From contig NZ_SNWW01000001.1 in the NCBI RefSeq assembly GCF_004362015.1, positions 483,288 through 547,287 on the forward strand: 64,000 nt of DNA, in the 5' to 3' direction. Position 1 is the first letter of the stretch. The number at the start of each line of letters is the position of its first letter. Shown here one piece after another: positions 61,014 through 64,000 of this stretch. Below the pieces are notes generated by a model. It ran no database searches. It was not told the origin of the DNA and saw only the letters and a list, made by a program, of their open reading frames with translations. The position numbers and the translations under genes are program-made. The DNA comes from Flavobacterium chryseum (lineage in GTDB: Bacteria > Bacteroidota > Bacteroidia > Flavobacteriales > Flavobacteriaceae).

Positions 61014-61035
61014 AAATTCTAAAAAAGCTATAATT

Positions 61036-61287
61036 ATGGGACTTCCAGAATTAAAAGACAAAATTCGACATCAATTAGATTTAGCAGACGAAAGAGTATT
61101 AAGAATTGTTTCTTCAGTTTTTGATAATTATCTAAATGAAGTAGTCTCTTATGATGTTGAAGGAAATCCTTTGACATTATCTGAATATCATAATAAAGTT
61201 GAAGAAGGTTTAAATGATGTTAAATACAATCGAATAATTTCAAAAGAAGATCTATCGAAAGAAATGAAGGATTGGGATAATGAGTAG
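61036..61287 (+). CDS. Antitoxin of a RelE/ParE-type module
   Basis: An 83-residue acidic protein, helical with a short N-terminal region (LKDKIRHQLDLADERVLRIVSSVFDNYL) and a charged C-terminal half that ends DLSKEMKDWDNE, typical of flavobacterial antitoxins paired with RelE/ParE toxins. Its stop overlaps the ATG of the toxin frame (ATGAGTAG). The toxin frame is damaged, so this may now be an orphan antitoxin. Confidence 0.75.
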   Translation: MGLPELKDKIRHQLDLADERVLRIVSSVFDNYLNEVVSYDVEGNPLTLSEYHNKVEEGLNDVKYNRIISKEDLSKEMKDWDNE

Positions 61288-61578
61288 TATATATTTGATA
61301 TTTTTTGGACACTTAATGCAAAAGAAGATTTAAAAGAAATTTATATTTCATTAAAGAAAAGCACTTCCAAAGAAACAGCAATTAAAATCCGAGATGAATT
61401 ATTTAGCAGTACAGATAACATTGTTTTTGCAGAGCAATTTCAATTTGATGAATATAGATTTGATTGCCGAAGAATTATAATAAGAAATTATAAGATTTTA
61501 TATCAAGTTCAAGAAAATTCAATTTTTGTAATTAGGATTTTTAATTCGTTCCAAAATCCTATCAAAAGTTTAAAATAA
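61280..61578 (+). pseudogene. RelE/ParE family toxin, frameshifted at codon 4-5
   Basis: From 61288 on, an open frame encodes a typical RelE/ParE toxin (FDIFWTLNAKEDLKEIY, YRFDCRRIIIRNYKILYQV, IFVIRIFNS), about 95 residues. The only start nearby, ATG at 61280, is two bases out of frame. The junction reads GTATATATTTG: removing one TA unit gives M-S-S-I-F-D-I-F-W in frame. So a TA dinucleotide gain (2 to 3 copies) has shifted the start. No other ATG, GTG or TTG lies in the toxin frame. Inactive, phase-variable or a sequence error. Confidence 0.8.
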
Positions 61579-61580
61579 AA

Positions 61581-61611
61581 AAAGGTCCAAAGTTTTTACT
61601 TTGGGCCTTTC
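61581..61611 (+). terminator. Terminator after the toxin (copy 2 of a twin hairpin)
   Basis: AAAGGTCCAAAG and CTTTGGGCCTTT arms around TTTTTA, almost identical to 60958-60987. Confidence 0.75.
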
Positions 61612-61639
61612 TTATTCATTAACCTAAAAACTTAGTGCC

Positions 61640-61755
61640 AGTGAAAAACTTTGAACCTTCAAAACAACTTTGTAACTTTTTTAACTTTTGTATAATATCC
61701 CAATACTTATTCCCTTTGTACCTTTGAGCCTCTGCAACTTTGAACCTTAAAAAGA
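61640..61755. repeat. AACTTTGAACCTT repeat cluster
   Basis: Repeats of AACTTTGAACCTT and ACTTTGTAACTTT, with a CCTTTGTACCTTTGAGCCTCTGCAACTTTGAACC run, resembling the CAAAGGTTCAAAG words at 22318-22350 and 60941-60960 in inverse orientation. No gene. Confidence 0.5.
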
Positions 61756-61758
61756 AAA

Positions 61759-62796
61759 ATGAAATACACTAAAATTCCCAATACCGATATAAAAGTTAGT
61801 AAAATATGTCTCGGAACAATGACTTTCGGACAACAAAATACAGAAGCCGGAGGCCACGCTCAAATGGATTATGCACTCGAAAGAGGTATAAACTTTTTTG
61901 ATACAGCCGAAATGTATTCGGTTCCGGCGAGTGAAGCAACTTACGGTAGCACGGAAAAAATCATCGGAACCTGGTTTAAAAAATCAGGAAATCGTGAGAA
62001 AGTAGTTTTAGCTTCTAAAATTGCCGGACCAAACGCAAATTTTGGCTATATGCGCGAAAAAATAGATTTTTCGCCTGCAAGTATTAAATATGCTTTAGAA
62101 AATAGCTTAAAACGTCTTCAAACAGATTATATTGATATTTATCAGATGCATTGGCCGGAACGAAAAACCAATTATTTTGGTCAGCGTGCCTTTAAAGTGC
62201 AGGACGATGCGTGGGAAGATAATTTTAGAGAAGTGCTTGAAACTTTTGATGGATTCATTAAAGAAGGAAAAATCAAACATATTGGTGTTTCAAACGAAAA
62301 TGCGTGGGGAATGATGCGTTTTCTGGAAGAAAGTAAATATCAAAACCTGCCAAGAATTAAAACGATCCAAAATCCGTATAATTTATTGAATCGCCTTTTT
62401 GAAGTGGGTTCTGCAGAAGTTTCTGTACATGAAAATGTTGGTTTATTGGCGTATTCTCCGTTAGGATTTGGAACATTAACCGGTAAATTTTTAACCGGAG
62501 AAGAACATCCAAACGCCAGAATTAAACTTTTTCCTCAATATACACGTTACGCGAGCGAACAATGTACGCAGGCAACACGTCTCTATCAGGAAATTGCCCA
62601 TAAACACGGACTAACATTGACACAATTAGCATTAGGTTTTGTATTACATCAGCCTTTTGTAACCAGCGCGATTATTGGCGCGACAACATTGGAACAATTA
62701 AAAGAAAATATTGATACAATTGATGTTGTGCTTTCAAAAGAAATTTTAGTCGAAATTGATAAAGTTCAGGCCATTATTCCGGATCCTGCGCCGTAA
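61759..62796 (+). CDS. Aldo/keto reductase (Tas-like)
   Basis: A 345-residue NADPH-dependent oxidoreductase with the AKR barrel. Catalytic residues: Asp and Tyr in FFDTAEMYSVP, Lys in LASKIAG and His in IYQMHWPE. The long loop ERKTNYFGQRAF and terminal PDPAP match the E. coli Tas branch. Substrate unknown. Monocistronic with its own hairpin. Confidence 0.92.
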   Translation: MKYTKIPNTDIKVSKICLGTMTFGQQNTEAGGHAQMDYALERGINFFDTAEMYSVPASEATYGSTEKIIGTWFKKSGNREKVVLASKIAGPNANFGYMREKIDFSPASIKYALENSLKRLQTDYIDIYQMHWPERKTNYFGQRAFKVQDDAWEDNFREVLETFDGFIKEGKIKHIGVSNENAWGMMRFLEESKYQNLPRIKTIQNPYNLLNRLFEVGSAEVSVHENVGLLAYSPLGFGTLTGKFLTGEEHPNARIKLFPQYTRYASEQCTQATRLYQEIAHKHGLTLTQLALGFVLHQPFVTSAIIGATTLEQLKENIDTIDVVLSKEILVEIDKVQAIIPDPAP

Positions 62797-62834
62797 TTTA
62801 TTTTTTGCAATATAGCGAGTTCCTCATAAAAGTT

Positions 62835-62867
62835 AAAAGCCATCTCTATTTTTTGAGATGGCTTTTT
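62835..62867. terminator. Bidirectional terminator after the aldo/keto reductase
   Basis: AAAAGCCATCTC and GAGATGGCTTTT arms, eight-base loop, between convergent stops. Confidence 0.82.
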
Positions 62868-62881
62868 GATAACATTTGTTT

Positions 62882-63751
62882 CTAATTTTTATATTTAATT
62901 ATAAATAGATTTCCAAAACCGGGATCACTATCTAATTTTATCTCTACGGGTAAATTTTCTTTGTTGTATTTTATTGTAGAGGTTTTTTCAGAAATGGAAA
63001 CATTTTTTGTTGTTTTTACATTTCGTAACGAAAGACAGTTATTTTCACTGATGTAATCGTCATAATGATCATAAATATTATTTTGTGCCAGCATCTGATT
63101 CATAAAATACTTACTACCAAACATATTTTTGAAAAGCATTTTAAAGACATTTTCTTTATCGTCAAATTTAAATGCAGTGACATAATTTTCTTTAGAAGGT
63201 TTTGTCCTTTCATGAGTAACAATATTTCCTTTTTCTATTTTAAACTGATTTTCGCTATAAAATTTACCTTGTTTGCTGGAAGTTTTTAGAACACCATCCT
63301 TTATTTCATAAACACGTAAATTCTCTCCAGTTGGCTTCGGTGTATAATCTGAAACGCTAGTTACTACAAAATTATTATTGTTTATAAAAGTATAAGAAAT
63401 TACGTTTTTATGCCATGGAATCAATTCTTGTGATGCATCTTTTTTTCCTGACTTTACTATTTCTGTGATATATCCATCGCTATTATAGGTGTAAAAAACT
63501 TCTTGTGTTTCTCCGCCATCATATGTAATAGATTCTTTTTCCAGTAATCCATTTTGATTGTAGAAATAGAAAGTAGGCTTCCTTCCGATTTCCTGTCGGG
63601 ATATTAATTTACCATTTTCAAATTTATAAAACGTCGAATCTCTATCAGCAAGCCTTATGGAAATGTCGATTATAGATTCTAAAGGATGCTTGTTTTCTTG
63701 ACAATATGAAGCTGACGAATAAAGAACAATAAGTAATAAAATTTTTTTCAT
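62882..63751 (-). CDS. Secreted protein of unknown function with YD-like repeats
   Basis: A 289-residue exported protein: signal peptide 1-17 (ending SYCQ), then beta-strand pairs of the YD-repeat kind (YFYNQNGLLEKESITYDGG, FYTYNSDGYITEIVKSG, IKYNKENLPVEIKL). No toxin domain and too short to be Rhs. Many flavobacteria have such small secreted YD-like proteins; function unknown. Confidence 0.7.
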   Translation of the reverse strand: MKKILLLIVLYSSASYCQENKHPLESIIDISIRLADRDSTFYKFENGKLISRQEIGRKPTFYFYNQNGLLEKESITYDGGETQEVFYTYNSDGYITEIVKSGKKDASQELIPWHKNVISYTFINNNNFVVTSVSDYTPKPTGENLRVYEIKDGVLKTSSKQGKFYSENQFKIEKGNIVTHERTKPSKENYVTAFKFDDKENVFKMLFKNMFGSKYFMNQMLAQNNIYDHYDDYISENNCLSLRNVKTTKNVSISEKTSTIKYNKENLPVEIKLDSDPGFGNLFIIKYKN

Positions 63752-63787
63752 TTTTTTATGTTTTGAGTTATATTAAATAGGCAAAAT

Positions 63788-64000
63788 TTACAGATCAAAC
63801 TCTTCTTCCAGAGATAAAGAATCATTTTTAACGGCAGTTGAATCAGGAGCTTTTATTCTAATTAATGAACGGGCATTTCCTGAAATGTAAACAGGAAACT
63901 GACCAATTGTATCTTCAGGAATTAAAAGTCCTCTGCGAAACATTAAGTTTCTTAAGAATTTTTGATTTTTCACTGCGTAATCTTTCAAATTTCCTTCATC
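63788..64000 (-). CDS. C-terminal end of an unidentified protein (runs off the right edge)
   Basis: The last 70 codons of a minus-strand gene whose start lies beyond the window. The frame is open to the edge (reading D-E-G-N-L before KDYAVKNQKFL). Visible features: a basic segment (NLMFRRGLLIPEDTIGQFPVYISGNARSLIRI) and an acidic tail ending LSLEEEFDL. I do not recognise it. Confidence 0.6.
   Translation of the reverse strand, partial: DEGNLKDYAVKNQKFLRNLMFRRGLLIPEDTIGQFPVYISGNARSLIRIKAPDSTAVKNDSLSLEEEFDL

Noticed and set aside
1..64000. CRISPR array, prophage, integron or defence island
   Set aside because: No regular direct repeats with spacers, no integrase, transposase, phage or restriction genes; the long palindromes are solitary and not in arrays.
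1..64000. tRNA or rRNA genes
   Set aside because: No cloverleaf with a TTCGA-type loop and CCA end was recognised on either strand by eye; a covariance-model scan would be decisive.

Overview
The window is a stretch of AT-rich chromosome from a gliding, Flavobacterium-like member of the Bacteroidota. The evidence is a gldH gliding gene, a secreted protease with a type IX secretion (T9SS) C-terminal sorting domain, a bifunctional OlsF-like ornithine-lipid acyltransferase, many TAnnTTTG -7 promoter boxes (the Bacteroidota sigma-A type), the near absence of Shine-Dalgarno sequences, and the usual small DUF families of this phylum. No rRNA, tRNA, CRISPR array, insertion sequence, prophage or conjugative element was seen.

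Layout. 1-7.6 kb: the N-terminal part of a large secreted Ig-like protein (minus strand), then a RicT/PSP1-like gene, gldH and a class A penicillin-binding protein, then scoAB. 7.9-18.3 kb: a secreted M4 metalloprotease with a T9SS tail, an outer-membrane barrel protein, a phosphatase, DNA polymerase IV, a LOV-like PAS protein, class I fumarase, a lipoprotein and a fused SpmAB protein. 18.4-24.4 kb: a minus-strand group rich in DNA-repair genes (AlkZ-like glycosylase, DEDDy exonuclease, O6-alkylguanine methyltransferase), then an epimerase, a GNAT and a MetR-like LysR regulator diverging from a rhodanese. 24.4-28.7 kb: an operon of a GNAT-nitrilase fusion, a zinc-ribbon protein and an M28 peptidase. 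28.9-41 kb: a broken ssb, ferritin, an OmpA protein, a CAT-like acetyltransferase with a HAD phosphatase, a frameshifted EamA transporter, metG, a CDGSH protein and a PhzF protein. 41-52.3 kb: patatin, isochorismatase-like, serS, lgt, TPR, DUF4286, rsmA, mgtE and proC. 52.7-64 kb: nhaA, a frameshifted racemase, a hydroxyacid dehydrogenase, DUF805 and TM2 proteins, the OlsF-like acyltransferase, xth, an OmpA lipoprotein, a toxin-antitoxin pair with a damaged toxin start, an aldo/keto reductase and two unknown genes at the right edge.

Most of this is core metabolism, translation and envelope biology. I did not find a convincing new multi-gene system. What stands out is (i) at least four or five reading frames each broken by one small lesion while the rest of the frame is intact: ssb nonsense, EamA +1, racemase -1, a small ORF with an internal TAA, and a RelE/ParE toxin shifted by a TA dinucleotide; (ii) several families of dispersed palindromic intergenic repeats, some with nested hairpins; and (iii) a few atypical proteins: a LOV-like domain without its cysteine, a Lys/Cys-rich mini-protein and an AlkZ-like glycosylase in a repair cluster. 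All calls come from reading the sequence and recalling family motifs; no database search was run.
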